Shown here: one piece after another, positions 22,223 through 33,005 of the stretch
Layout of the letters: each line of letters opens with the position of its first letter
Numbering within the stretch: the stretch's first letter is position 1
Origin: Typhlomys cinereus
Taxonomy: Eukaryota > Chordata > Mammalia > Rodentia > Platacanthomyidae
Reading direction: 5' to 3'
Assembly (NCBI GenBank): GCA_023101885.1
Contig: JALPQD010000233.1
Coordinates: 124,001-188,000 of the forward strand
DNA: 64,000 nt
Notes under the pieces: model-generated
The model's database searches: none
What the model saw: the letters and a program-made list of their open reading frames with translations, nothing else
What the model was told of the DNA's origin: nothing
Made by a program: the position numbers and the translations under genes

Positions 22223-25200
22223 TCAGCATTTGTCGTTGTTTGTATTGTGGATTTTTGCCATCCTGACCGGGGTGAGATGATATCTCAGGGAAGTTTTGAT
22301 TTGCATTTCCCTGATGGCGAAGGAAGTGGAGCATTTTTTAAGATAATTGTTAGACATTTTAATTTCATCCCTGGTAAAATTTCTTTGAAGTTCCAGGGCC
22401 CATTTTTTAATTGGGCCAGTGTTTTCCTTGGTGTTTAGTTTTCTAAGTTCTTTGTGCACTCTGGACAGTAGAGCTCTGTCAGATATGTGGTTAGTGAAGA
22501 TTTTCTCCCATTCTGTGGGTTGCCTTTGAGCTCGTGTGACAATCTCTTTATCTGAACAGAAGCTCTTTAATTTCACAAGATCCCAACTGTTGAGAGTTGG
22601 TAGCAGTGACTGTGCCATTGGATGTCTGTTTAGGAAGTGTTGGCCTAGCCCAATCAGCTCGAGGGAGTTCCCTATCCTTTCAACTATGGTTTTTAAAGTC
22701 TCTGGCCTGATATCAAGGTCCTTGATCCATTTGGAATTAAGTCTTGTACATGGTGACAAGTACGGGTCCAGCTTTAATCTTCTGCATGTGGAGATCCAGT
22801 TTTGCCAGCACCATTTGTTGAAGATGCTGTTCTTTTTCCATTGGATTCTTTGGGCCCCTTTGTCAAAGACCAAATGGCTGTAACTTTGTGGGCTTATATC
22901 TGGGTCTTCAATCCTTATCCATTGATCTGTGTGTCTATTTTGGAGCCAGTACCAGGCTGTCTTTATAACTATGGATTTGTAGTATAGACTTAGGTTTGGT
23001 ATGGTACTACCTCCAGCTGTGTTTTTGTTACTCAGGATTGTTTTTGCTATCCTGGGTCTTTTGTGCCTCCATATGAACTTTGAGATTGTTTGGTCAACTT
23101 CTTTGAAGAATTGCTTTGGGATTTTGATTGGTATAGCATTGAATCTGTATATTGCCTTTGGTACGATGGTCATTTTTACAATGTTGATTCTGCCAATCCA
23201 GGAACAAGGGAGGTCTTTCCACCTTCTGGTGTCTTCTGCAATTTCTTTCTTTAGGGTTTTAAAGTTTTCATTGTAAAGGTCTTTTACCTCCTTAGTTAGG
23301 TTTATACCAAGGTATTTCATTTTTTTAGGGGTTATAGTAAATGGCATGGTTTCTCTCAAGGCTTTTTCACTTCTTTCATTCTGGGCATATAGGAAGGCCT
23401 CTGATTTTTGCACATTTATTTTGTATCCTGCCACCCTGCTGAACTTCTCAATTAGTTCCAGGAGCTTCCTGGTGGAGTTTTTGGGATCCCTCAGGTATAA
23501 GATCATGTCATCTGCAAATAGGGATAGCTTGATTTCTTCCTTGCCGATTTGAATCCCTCTTATGTCCCTTTCTTGTCTTATGGCTTCAGCTAAGACTTCA
23601 AGTACAATATTGAATAGAAGTGGTGAGAGTGGACAGCCTTGTCCAGTTCCTGATCGAAGTGGGAATGCTTCCAATTGTTCCCCATTGAGCATAATCCTTG
23701 CTGTGGGCTTGTTGTATACAGCTTTTATTATATTGATAAAGGTTCCTTCCATTCCTACTGTCTCTAGCGTTTTGATCATAAAAGGCTGTTGGATCTTGTC
23801 AAAAGCTTTTTCTGCATCTATCGAGAGTATCATGTGGTCTTGGACTTTGGACTGGTTTACATGATGAATTACATTTATTGATTTGCGTATGTTGAACCAA
23901 CCTTGTGTGCCAGGGATGAAGCCTACTTGGTCCCCATGAATGATCTTTTTAATATGTTTTTGAATCCGATTTGCTAAGACTTTGTTGAGAATCTTTGCGT
24001 CTGTGTTCATCAGGGAGATCGGCCTATAGTTTTCTTTTTTAAGTGAATCTTTATTAGGTTTTGGGATTAAAACGATATTAGCTTCATAGAAGGAATTTGG
24101 TAGTGTTCCTTCCTTTGCTATTTGATGGAACAGTTTAAGGAGTATTGGTGTTATTAACTCCTTAAATGTCTGGTAGAACTCTGTGCTGAATCCATCTGGT
24201 CCAGGACATTTTTTGGTGGGAAGATTCGAGATTACTTCCTCAATTTCCTTATATGTTATAGGACTATTTAAATAATTCACAACTTCCTGATTCAATTTAG
24301 GTAAGTTGTGTTTACTTAGAAATTCATCCATCTCTTTTGTGTTGTCAAACTTCACAGAGTATAAGTTTTTGAAATATGATGTTATAATTCTCTGGATTTC
24401 TTGGGTATCAGTAGTGATAACTCCATGTTCATTTCTAATTTTGTTAATTTGGGTTTTCTCTCTCTTGCTTTTGGTTAGTTTAGCTAGGGGTGTATCAATC
24501 TTGTTGATTTTTTCAAAGAACCAGCTTTTTGATTGGTTGATTTTTTCTATCGTTTTCTTAGTCTCGATTTCAGATATTTCTCCCCTTATTTTGCTAATCT
24601 CTTCTCTTCTACTGCTTTTGGGATCAGATTGCTCTAGTTTGTCTAAAGCTTTAAGCTGCATTGTTAAGTTGTTTATTTCTGATGTTTCCATTTTTTTGAC
24701 GTGGGCATTAAGAGCTATGAACTTACCTCTTAGAACAGCTTTCATTGTGTCCCAGAGATTTTGGTAAGTTGTATTTTCGTTATCATTCACTTTCAGGAAA
24801 TCTTGAATTTCCTTTTTAATTTCTTCCTGAATCCAGTTCTCATTCAGCATCATAGTGTTAAGTTTCCAGGAGTTAGTGTATTTTCTCTTGTTTGATGTGT
24901 TGTGGATGTCCAGCTTTAGGCCGTGGTGGTCTGATAGGGCACAGGTTAGAATTTCAACTTTCTTGTATATGTGTAGATTCATTTTGTGGCCCAATATGTG
25001 ATCTATTTTGGAGAAAGTTCCGTGTGCTGCTGAGAAAAATGTGTATTCTTTGGTGCGTGGGTGAAAAGTTCGATAGAGATCTGTGAGGTCCATTTCTTTC
25101 AGGGTTTGATTAAGTTGCAAAGTGTCTCTGTTAAGCTTTTGACCTGTTGATCTATCCCATGTAGAGAGGGCGGTGTTGAAGTCCCCAAGAATTATCGTTT

Positions 25201-25604
25201 GGGGGTTGATTTCTTGCTTTAGACGCTGTAGGGTTTTCTTAATGAATGTGGAGGGGCCCGTATTGGGTGCATATATGTTCAGTATTGTGAAATCTTCCTG
25301 GTGAATTGTACCTGTGACTAAAATGTAGTATCCATCCGTGTCTCTTATAATTTTTTTTGGTTTGAAATCCACTTTGTCTGATAGCATAATGGCTACCCCT
25401 GCTTCCATTTGCTTGTAGAATTGTTGACCAGCCTTTTATTTTTAGGGCATGCCTATCTTTTGTGGTGAGATGGGTTTCCTGCAGGCAACAGATTGATGGA
25501 TTGTGATTTTTAATCCAAGTTTGTAATCTGTGTCTCTTGATCGGTGAATTAAGTCCATTAACATTTAGTGTTATAATGGAGAAACTATTGTTAATTCCAG
25601 ACAT
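22223..25604 (-). pseudogene. L1-a ORF2: endonuclease and reverse transcriptase, nearly intact but frameshifted
   Basis: The start at 25604 (MSGINNSFSIITLNVNG) matches the L1 ORF2 start. The first roughly 66 residues include NVNG and QETHLT. Then an 11-bp deletion shifts the frame, and a 1061-residue open frame (25408-22223) carries the rest: GDFNTA, the Asp-His of [10 protein letters not shown], the RT block with [11 protein letters not shown], the catalytic FADD at 23507-23518, and the thumb region. It ends at a stop created by loss of one base beside the first zinc-knuckle cysteine. Endonuclease nicks target DNA and RT primes on the nick; both active-site sets are visible, but no single frame joins them. 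Confidence 0.95.
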
Positions 25605-25654
25605 TTATTATGTTTAGTAGCTTTTATAAGTATATTGCTTCGCTTTTAATGGTG

Positions 25655-26725
25655 TTATATTTGCCTTCTGTTCTCCTGGATATGCCTGTTTTTTTCTTCA
25701 CGCTTGAGTATCATTTCTAGCAGTTTTTGAAGGCCTGGTTTGGTGGCCATGTATCCCTTAAAGTTGTCTTTGTGCTGGAAAATTTTTCTTTCTCCCTCGA
25801 TCATGACTGATAGTTTTGCAGGGTAAATCAGCCTGGGTTGACATTTTTGTTCATTCAATACTTGAAGTATGTCTTTCCAAGCTCTTCTTGCTTTTACTGT
25901 TTCGACTGAGAAGTCATTTGTTATTTTAATAGGTTTGCCTTTAAAAGTGACTTGTTTTTTCTCCCTTGAAGCTCTCAGCACTAGTTCTTTATCTTGAATG
26001 TGGAGTGTTTTAACTATTATTTGCGGCGGTGTGCTTCTAGTTTGGTCGTATCTGTTTGGGGTGCGGAATGCCTCTTGTATATGAATGGGCCTCTCTTTTT
26101 TTAGATGAGGAAAGTTTTCCTTGATGATCGTTTGAAAAATTTCCTCAGGGGTGGTATTTTGAGATTCTTGCTCCGGTATTCCATGAATACGCATGTTAGG
26201 CTTCTTCAGGGTGTCCCATATCTCTTGGATATTTCTCTCAAGTATCTTTTTGGCTTTAACAACCTCTTCCATTGAGCTGGTTAGTACTCCCACTTTATCT
26301 TCAAGGTCTGAAATTCTGTTTTCTGCTTCATTAGTTCTGTTGATAAGACTCTCTGTGGCGTTCTGGGTTGAAGATAACTTGTCTTTTAGCTCAGTTTTAA
26401 ACTCTGCTTGAGTTTGTTTTAACTGCTCTATGCCACTTTTTGTTTCTTGCACTGTTTTTCTCAACTCCTCCAGATGTCTGTTGTGTTCCTCTTCAAAGCG
26501 ATTGATTCGATTATGTAATTCCTCCCGGATTTCCTCTTTCATAGTATTGAACATGGTAATGATCATATTTTGAAAGTCGTTATCCTGGGTCAGGCTTTCT
26601 TGGCCTTTTTCCGCGGGTTTGTTCTTGTTGGAGTCTAACATTATGGGATTAATTTCTTCAGTGGGAAATTTGTTTACTTGAGTGTTGCTTCTCATGGATT
26701 TGCACTTTGACTTTGGCATTGTCAT
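25655..26725 (-). CDS. L1-a ORF1 protein, RNA-binding chaperone (356 aa, open)
   Basis: ORF1p forms a trimer that coats L1 RNA and is required for retrotransposition. The 356-residue frame is uninterrupted. A basic, polar N-terminus (about 1-50) is followed by a heptad-rich coiled coil (about 55-170), an RRM starting near NMRIHGIPE (about 176), and a C-terminal domain with REKKQVTF, KARRAWKDIL and YPAKLS (about 255-310). Length is close to mouse (about 357) and human (338) ORF1p. An alternative start two codons later gives MPKSK, as in L1-c. The ORF1-ORF2 gap is about 50 bp. It looks translatable, but expression is not shown. Confidence 0.95.
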   Translation of the reverse strand: MTMPKSKCKSMRSNTQVNKFPTEEINPIMLDSNKNKPAEKGQESLTQDNDFQNMIITMFNTMKEEIREELHNRINRFEEEHNRHLEELRKTVQETKSGIEQLKQTQAEFKTELKDKLSSTQNATESLINRTNEAENRISDLEDKVGVLTSSMEEVVKAKKILERNIQEIWDTLKKPNMRIHGIPEQESQNTTPEEIFQTIIKENFPHLKKERPIHIQEAFRTPNRYDQTRSTPPQIIVKTLHIQDKELVLRASREKKQVTFKGKPIKITNDFSVETVKARRAWKDILQVLNEQKCQPRLIYPAKLSVMIEGERKIFQHKDNFKGYMATKPGLQKLLEMILKREEKNRHIQENRRQI

Positions 26726-26744
26726 TTTAACTCTTAAGATCTCT

Positions 26745-27109
26745 CAATTTCACTAAACTGAATTATTTTGCCTGGGGTACTGGTGGGCGGGGCCCGAACG
26801 GGGACTTACCTAGGGCTCGGGGTGAGGCCCGGGTGGACCGCGCGCGTGTCCCGACCGGCGGAGCGGGGTGGGGTGAAAAGGGAGGATGGGCGCGTCGGCG
26901 TGGAGCTATTTAACCCGATGGCAGCTGGGGCGGGGCCCGGGCGCAGGGGGAGGTCCTCCTCGTCCCTCGGCCCCCGCTCGGCTCCGGCTGGATGGTGGGA
27001 GTCGGAGCCGGGTCCCTGTGGGCTGACCTGGGATCCTAGGGCGCGCGGTGAGGCCCGGCTGGATCTCGCGTACGCGTCCCGACCGGTGGAGCGGGGTGGG
27101 GTGAAAAGC
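26745..27109 (-). promoter_or_regulatory. L1-a 5' UTR with 1.3 tandem monomers
   Basis: A CpG-rich 5' UTR of about 365 bp. The block cctggggtact at 26771, followed by ggtgaggcccgg, tcccgaccgg and gagcggggtggggtg, recurs from 27027 with the same order, ending at 27109. The period is about 256 bp, and the distal copy lacks about 27 bases. Compared with L1-c the monomers are related but GC content is higher. In mouse L1 such monomers carry the promoter; activity here is inferred. Confidence 0.82.
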
Positions 27110-28767
27110 TGCTCTTACACTCTTACTGCCCCCTCTTCCGCAAATTTCCCTGAGCTTCAAGATGGGGTTGATAGTCTCTGAAGTTCTGGATTGTGGTTTG
27201 TTGATTTTCTTTTGCAGTTTTGCTGCTCCTGCAATGCCCTTCACTCCATCCTGGTGGGCATTGTATGTTACCCCCTGGCCAGAGACAAAAAGCTGTTAGA
27301 GTCTTGTGATAAAAGCACATTCAAAGGTAGATGTAATAAAAGTGGGAAACCATACTAAGGGAGGGGTCTATCACCCATTTGCAAAATGGTTACTTTTTAT
27401 CTGCCAGACTATATGCCCTCCTCTTCTGGTGAGATCACACCCCCTCAGTAGTAAATGATCAGGAACAAAAGTCTGTGAACTTAATCAGATGTCTCATTAC
27501 TTATTTGGGTCCTTGGTGGAGGCCTATTTTCCCTGCTGTAACATGGTCCCTTCTCTCCTTGTTTCTGGTGTGGCCCTCCTACCCCATCCCTCCTGTTCAT
27601 AATCCTTGGAATTACTGTCTCTAGGTGGGCTGGGTGGGTTTGGTACTAGGAGCCACCTATTAGGGAGTACATACGGCACTGAATTTTCTGGGTCTGGGAT
27701 ACTTCACTTAATATAATTGTTTCTAATGACATCGATTTCCCGGCAAATTCCAGTAATTCATCATTTTTGATGGCTGAGTAGTACTCCATTGTATAGATGT
27801 ACCACCATTTCCTTATCCACTCGTCAACTGTTGGACACTTGGGCTGATTCCATGACTTTGCTATTGTAAACAGTGCTGCTATGAACATGGTTGTGCTTGT
27901 GCTATCGAGGTGAACCTCTGCTGTATGGGGGGTTATTCCCAAAAGTGGAATAGCAGGGTCATATGGCATTTCAATCTTTAATTTCTTTAAGAATCTCCAG
28001 ACGGCTCGCCAGAGTGGCTGTATGAGCTTGCTTTCCCACCAGCAATGTAGAGAGTTCCCCTCTCTCCACATCCTCTCCAGCATTTGTCGTTGTTTGTATT
28101 GTGGATTTTTGCCATCCTGACCGGGGTGAGATGATATCTCAGGGAAGTTTTGATTTGCATTTCCCTGATGGTTAAGGAAGTGGAGCATTTTTTCAGATAT
28201 TTGTTATACATTTTAATTTCATCCCTGGTAAAGTTTCTTTTAAGTTCCAGGGCCCATTTTTTAATTGGGCCATTGGTTTCCTTGGTGTTTAGTTTTCTAA
28301 GTTCTTTGTGCACTCTCGAGAGCAGAGCTCTGTCAGATATGTGGTTAGTGAAGATTTTCTCCCATTCTGTGGGTTGCCTTTGAGCTTGTGTGACAATCTC
28401 TTTATCTGAACAGAAGCTCTTTAATTTCACAAGATCCCAACTGTTGAGAGTTGGTAGCAGTGACTGTGCCATTGGATGTCTGTTTAGGAAGTGTTGGCCT
28501 AGCCCAATCAGCTTGAGGGAGTTCCCTATCCTTTCAACTATAGTTTTTATAGTCTCTGGCCTGATATCAAGGTCCTTGATCCATTTGGAATTAAGTCTTG
28601 TACATGGTGACAAGTACGGGTCCAGCTTTAATCTTCTGCATGTGGAGATCCAGTTTTGCCAGCACCATTTGTTGAAGATGCTGTTCTTTTTCCATTGGAT
28701 TCTTTGGGCCCCTTTGTCAAAGACCAAATGGCTGTAACTTTGTGGGCTTATATCTGGGTCTTCAATC
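27110..28767 (-). mobile_element. L1-b right part: 3' UTR and ORF2 C-terminal third, 5'-truncated
   Basis: Collinear with L1-a at high identity (compare 27990-28760 with 22120-22910). It stops at 28767, next to the target duplication, so L1-b is 5'-truncated inside ORF2. The C-terminal frame at 27646-28188 is shifted relative to the upstream frame 27987-28727. Confidence 0.93.
27646..28727 (-). pseudogene. L1-b ORF2 C-terminal part, frameshifted at the zinc knuckle
   Basis: The frame from 28727 ([25 protein letters not shown]) runs through KCWRGCGERGT and then reads out of frame to a stop at 27987. The normal continuation, beginning LHCWW and ending SLIGGS, is open in another frame to 27646. 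The join lies in the CX3CX7HX4C zinc knuckle, at the same one-base deletion as in L1-a. Confidence 0.9.
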
Positions 28768-28812
28768 CTATAAGGTTCTTATAAATGCTGTGCTCAATTC
28801 CTCTGTTAACAT

Positions 28813-28975
28813 CTGCGCTGGCAAGATGGCTCAGCAGGAAAAGGCAACTGTACACAAACTTTGCGACATGATTTCAATCATCCTCAGAGTCCGCATAGTG
28901 GAAGGAGAGAACCAATTTTCGAATATTGTCCTCTGATCTCCACACATGTACCATGACATGTATGTGCCCACACTC

Positions 28976-29006
<31 letters not shown>

Positions 29007-29045
29007 CTCATATACGTCTATGTGAATAAGTAAATAAATAAACAT
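28813..29045 (+). mobile_element. B3-like SINE with (CT)n and A-rich tail
   Basis: Head gctggcaagatggctcagca, body gtggaaggagagaacc and attgtcctctgatctccac, then (CT)n at 28972-29009 and aataaataaac tail. Well preserved. Confidence 0.88.
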
Positions 29046-29141
29046 TAAAAATGTCAGTCAGAGTAATCATAAAGCCATCTCATCCAGGTCAGGGAAAACT
29101 TTAAATAAATAAGTAAAAAATAAAAATCATGTTACATTAGC

Positions 29142-29545
29142 ATGTTCGTTGTCTTCTTGTTAAGGTCAACAAAACGCAAGAAGCAACTTAAGGAAGGGAG
29201 GGTATATTCTGGCTTGCTTTTTGAAGGTACGGTCCATCGTGATGAGGAAGGCATGGCAGCAGAATATGAGACAGTTGTTCACATTGCATCTTCTGTCAGG
29301 AAGGGAAGAGAGAGAGAGAGAGAGATGCTAGTATTCAACTTGCTTTCTTCTTATTCAGTCCAGATCCCATCTCATAGGATAGTACTGCCCACATTCAGCT
29401 GAATATTCACTCCTCGGTTAAACTTTTCTGGAAATTGACTCGTAGACACAGCTAAGGTGGTCTTCCATGGTGATTCTAAACCATGTCAATCACCATTTTG
29501 CCCACTTCTTGTCAATTGACAACCAAACACATCAGTCTAAATCAC
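29142..29545 (+). mobile_element. MaLR-like/medium-reiterated segment
   Basis: Contains a tcttgttaaggtcaac start, a tattctggcttgctttttga block, a short (GA)n at 29305-29325 and a gtcaattgacaaccaaacac end. Resembles the flank of an ERVL-MaLR; family not certain. Confidence 0.45.
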
Positions 29546-30345
29546 AACATTATACTCCATGTTTATCTCATAATGTAAAATGTTTTTTTAAGTCTGTCTC
29601 TAAAAGTCCCCATAGTCTTTAAAAAATCCACAACTTTATCTAAAAGTTCAAGTCTTTTTTAGGAGTTAAGATACTCTCTTAATTGTGATCCCCTATAAAG
29701 TAATGAAGTCTCCAAACTACAAACTTCTAATATACAATGGCACAGAGCAAAGATTCCCATTCTTAAAGGGAGGAATAGAAAAATCACAAGAAAAGATAGA
29801 ACCAAAGCAAGATCCAAACCTAGCAAAGCAAACAGCAAATGCTGGAAAGCCATACTTGGTATCTGGGGTTTGCTATGGAATTATGTGGACTTCTAAGAGC
29901 CTTGGGCAGCTTCCAGTTTTGCCACCTTCAACACACATAACCTCTTACTTGGACTAGTTCCACTCCTTGCCTACAGATGTCCTTAGCAGATGTCTCATGA
30001 ATCGGTGTCTCTAACATCCGGAGTCAGGGCTTCTTTATAAGATCTGACCCTGCATACCATTGTCTGACATTAGTAGCTTTCTGGAATCTTGGCACAAGCT
30101 ATCATGACACCTTTGTTGTTGAATCATGTTGGCAAAACCAGTGCCATGTGGAAGACTATGCCAAGTTCTGCTGCCATTTGAGATGTAGTTTGCCTCCCTT
30201 TGATTACAATTGTAGTGGACACTGAATGCCTCGGTGGTAAAATTGGACAAAGACTTTTCTCAGATAGGTATTTTCAAGCAGGGAATCCCCGTGTGGCATT
30301 CTCAGGTCTTTCTCTCTCAAATGAATTTGTATTTTCACTGCTTGC
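29546..30345 (-). mobile_element. ERVL-MaLR internal-like sequence
   Basis: Blocks such as gtccccatagtctttaaa, atccaaacctagcaaagca, gagccttgggcagcttccag and gaatttgtattttcac recall the internal part of MaLR elements. Heavily decayed, with no coding potential. MaLR internal sequence is normally non-coding. Confidence 0.5.
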
Positions 30346-30354
30346 TCCAAAGGC

Positions 30355-30500
30355 AGACTTCTCCTGGAGGTAGGGTGGGACTAATCTACCTCAAGGCCCA
30401 CCCCTTGTGACTGCCTTCCTCCAGGAAGGCTCCACATCTCAAGGTGCCATGACCTTGCCAAAACACATGAAACTGTGGGGGACACATTGTAAACCATGAC
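30355..30500 (+). mobile_element. Medium-reiterated repeat fragment
   Basis: The block tagggtgggactaatctac ... cttcctccaggaaggctcc ... aaaccatgaca is the same 3' part as in 9420-9600. Possibly the other end of the repeat begun at 29142. Confidence 0.55.
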
Positions 30501-30504
30501 AATA

Positions 30505-30507
<3 letters not shown>

Positions 30508-30559
<52 letters not shown>
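30508..30559. repeat. (CT)n microsatellite
   Basis: About 26 uninterrupted CT units. Confidence 0.97.
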
Positions 30560-30562
<3 letters not shown>

Positions 30563-30739
30563 TGGAGAAACCTAACACACTTAGTAAATGTAACTTGAAG
30601 CCAAGAAGTGGGGATTTTTTGCTCTGCTTCATGGAGGAGTAGTCCCTACATAAATGCTTGAAATTCTCTTAGAGTGGCATGTTTGTCTCTTTGTTCCCAG
30701 TTTTTAACTTATTACATTAGCATGACCTCTTAGGTAGTT

Positions 30740-31060
30740 TATACTTGGAGTGATAACTCAGTTGTAGAGTCCGAGAGGTCCAAGTCTGCAGCAGGATCTG
30801 ATGAGGGCCATCTTGCTGGTGGGGAATTCTACAGAATCCCGAGGTAGTTAGTATTAGGGCTTTTTCTGGTGAGCTGCTTTGGAGAGATGATCAAGCCGAT
30901 TTTTATAACTCATCTCATTGATGTTAATCCATCAATAATGACAGAGTGTCTGTGATCCAATCGCTTTTCTAAGGTCTTACTTCTAAATATCATTAAAATA
31001 TGTAAATTCTAGGGGATAAACACTTGAAACTGCAGCATGTATTATAACTAATACAAAGAA
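30740..31060 (-). mobile_element. Ancient medium-reiterated repeat (candidate)
   Basis: gatgagggccatcttgctgg, ggggaattctacagaatccc and the later aacacttgaaactgcag resemble an ancient mammalian repeat also seen near 57130-57560. Family not assigned. Confidence 0.45.
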
Positions 31061-31589
31061 AATAAGGCAGGTTAAGCAGTAGATAAATCAAGGAGTCTGA
31101 GAGACATTATTAATCCAGATAGAGACCAGAGGACCTTTTGTTAGCATGAGGACAGCAAGTTGTGTCACTTTGTGCTCCTGCCATTATGTATCCCAGAACA
31201 GGGGGCCTGGTAAATCATGAGCCAGAACATCAAAAACATGAACCTAAGAAACCATTCTTCTTTTTCGTGTGTGCCTAGGAAGATATTTGATGATCTTTTA
31301 TATTTTGCTACAGTAATAGAAATTCTACTAACATATCCTCTAAGTCAAAATCTAAATGCAGCCCGTGCCTGAACTGAGGACACTGCTTCCGCATGGCACG
31401 GGGGTGGGTTGTAGTGATGCTGTACAGTCATTCTGTCACAAATCATTACCATGGTTTGTAAATAAACATCAAAATTTTTCCATATTTATAGTAAAAACTT
31501 AAATCTCAGTTGCAAAGCCAAGTTTCATATTCAGACATTGAAAATGTCTGCCTCTTGCATGGATTTTTATCCATTAGAGTTTTGATCTT
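31061..31589. other. Unassigned sequence
   Basis: No repeat family or coding signal recognised. Confidence 0.4.
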
Positions 31590-31608
31590 TTTAAAAAAAT
31601 TATTGTAT

Positions 31609-31650
<42 letters not shown>

Positions 31651-31869
31651 CAGAGGTACTGTGTGTGCCTGTGGGCACCCAAGGGTTTGAGAGTCATTCT
31701 GGATTGTTTCTACCTCCATTTTGTTTTGTTCTGGGATTTCCCCGGCTCCACCTTCCAGAGCCGGAAGCTTAGGTTGCTACCATTTCAACCTGACTTGGGA
31801 TCCGGGATCTGAACTCAGGTGCTTCTGCTTGTGAGGCAGAGTCTTAACCGCTGAGCCATCTCTCCAGCC
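31590..31869 (-). mobile_element. Type-A SINE with (GT)n tail
   Basis: (GT)n at 31613-31648, then the type-A body and the head complement gagccatctctccagccc. The flanks agttttgatctt (left) and ggattttgatctt (right) form a near-perfect target duplication. Confidence 0.9.
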
Positions 31870-32029
31870 CATAGGATTTTGATCTTGCTGTGTTATCCTA
31901 ACCTTGTTTGTCGATGTGTTCAGTTAGTGCTTATTTTGTAGCATATGGAAAAAGCTGCATTGTACTCTTCTACTTGATCCTAAAATATTGTTACTTCATA
32001 TAAACTGGTGTACACTTATTTCTGCTTTT

Positions 32030-32425
32030 CTTTAGTGATGACAATTTTGTGCATACATACAATACATCCTGACCACGAAATCTCCCCTTTCTAATAATAT
32101 TCTCCCTCTCCCCCCCTGTAATTCTTCCTGTTACATTCCTGACTTTCTGACCTATTCATATACTGACTGGGCTATTTGACCCCTGTATGTTCCTGGGTTT
32201 GGTACTACTTTTTGGGAGCTCTTCCATGGACATAAAACTAAAAATCCATCTCCCTACCCAAATCTGTCAGTTGACCATCATTCATAAGTACTTTGTAGGG
32301 TTCCCTGGGCCCCTCTTCAGTTCATAGCTGACATTGACCAGGCAGGTCTATTGCAGCTTAGTTTCACCGACCACCTATGTTGTGGGCTCATCATGGTTGC
32401 CATGTCTTCTAAATGATTATTTTTA
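32030..32425 (-). mobile_element. Old L1 3' UTR fragment
   Basis: Blocks ttgtgcatacatacaataca, C-rich cctctccccccctg, tgttcctgggtttggtac and gctcttccatgg are typical of an old rodent L1 3' UTR read on the complementary strand. Confidence 0.55.
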
Positions 32426-32879
32426 TATTCTTAAAAATTGTTGAGCACTTCAAAGAGCTTTTGTTTGTGTGTGCTCCATCTATTGATCCTGGCTACATTT
32501 TGAAATTAAAACTAAGAATATTCAAATAATAATATTTGGACATATTTATTCAAAAGTACTGATCAAGCCATTGCATAGTGACACAAAATAACTTATGAAA
32601 ACCAGCATTTTCTTTCAAGGCAATAGCAGAATTGAGTAAAATACGTGGCACTGTTAACATTTTTCAGTGGCTCTCGGTTGTCAGTTAATAGAGTCTGTTG
32701 GAATCTCCTATCTGCTTCCGCATTCAGTCTGTTGCTCTGTCATGCAGCATCTGAAAAACTATGTTATAGAATTCTGACAAAAGAGTAAAAGAGGCAAATA
32801 GGAGTACAGCTTTGTTGCAGAAAATAGTTTTGGCCTCCTGGGGCCCTCAAAGGTCTTGGGTCTCTGAATCATAGTTTGA
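32426..32879. other. Unassigned sequence
   Basis: No repeat family or coding signal recognised. Confidence 0.4.
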
Positions 32880-33005
32880 AAATCTGCCCCTGAATTACTG
32901 CTTCACTATCTTGGGCTAATGGTCTAATCATTTAGTGCATGAATGCCTTCATCTCAAGATAATATTCCATCTTTCCTAGGGTTGGTGTGAGGATCAGGTC
33001 ACCAT
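32880..33005 (-). mobile_element. MIR remnant (candidate)
   Basis: ttactgcttcactatcttgg ... gccttcatctcaagataata ... ggttggtgtgaggatcagg follows the reverse MIR core. Confidence 0.5.

Larger units (their letters stand above)
20822..27109 (-). mobile_element. L1-a: full-length recent LINE-1 (6.29 kb)
   Basis: The element contains a 5' UTR with tandem monomers, an open ORF1, an ORF2 with few lesions, and a 3' UTR with a polypurine tract. An exact 15-bp target duplication, tgctcttacactctt, flanks it at 20807-20821 and 27110-27124. The usual L1 terminal motif (tacaaacttaa region) is replaced by an AT-rich tail of about 40 bases at 20822-20862. The intact duplication and long open frames indicate recent insertion. 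Confidence 0.96.
20361..28780 (-). mobile_element. Nested L1 locus: L1-b with 3' transduction, disrupted by L1-a
   Basis: An exact 13-bp duplication, ctataaggttctt, lies at 20361-20373 and 28768-28780 and bounds the whole block. Removing L1-a (20822-27109) and one copy of its 15-bp duplication leaves a collinear 5'-truncated L1 (L1-b) whose 3' side is 20374-20821 and whose 5' side is 27110-28767. The order of events is therefore L1-b first, then L1-a into its 3' UTR. Confidence 0.93.

Noticed and set aside
22223..25408. A 1061-residue open frame as a host gene
   Set aside because: Its content is LINE-1 ORF2 (endonuclease, FADD reverse transcriptase) in a structure with L1 ends and a target duplication.
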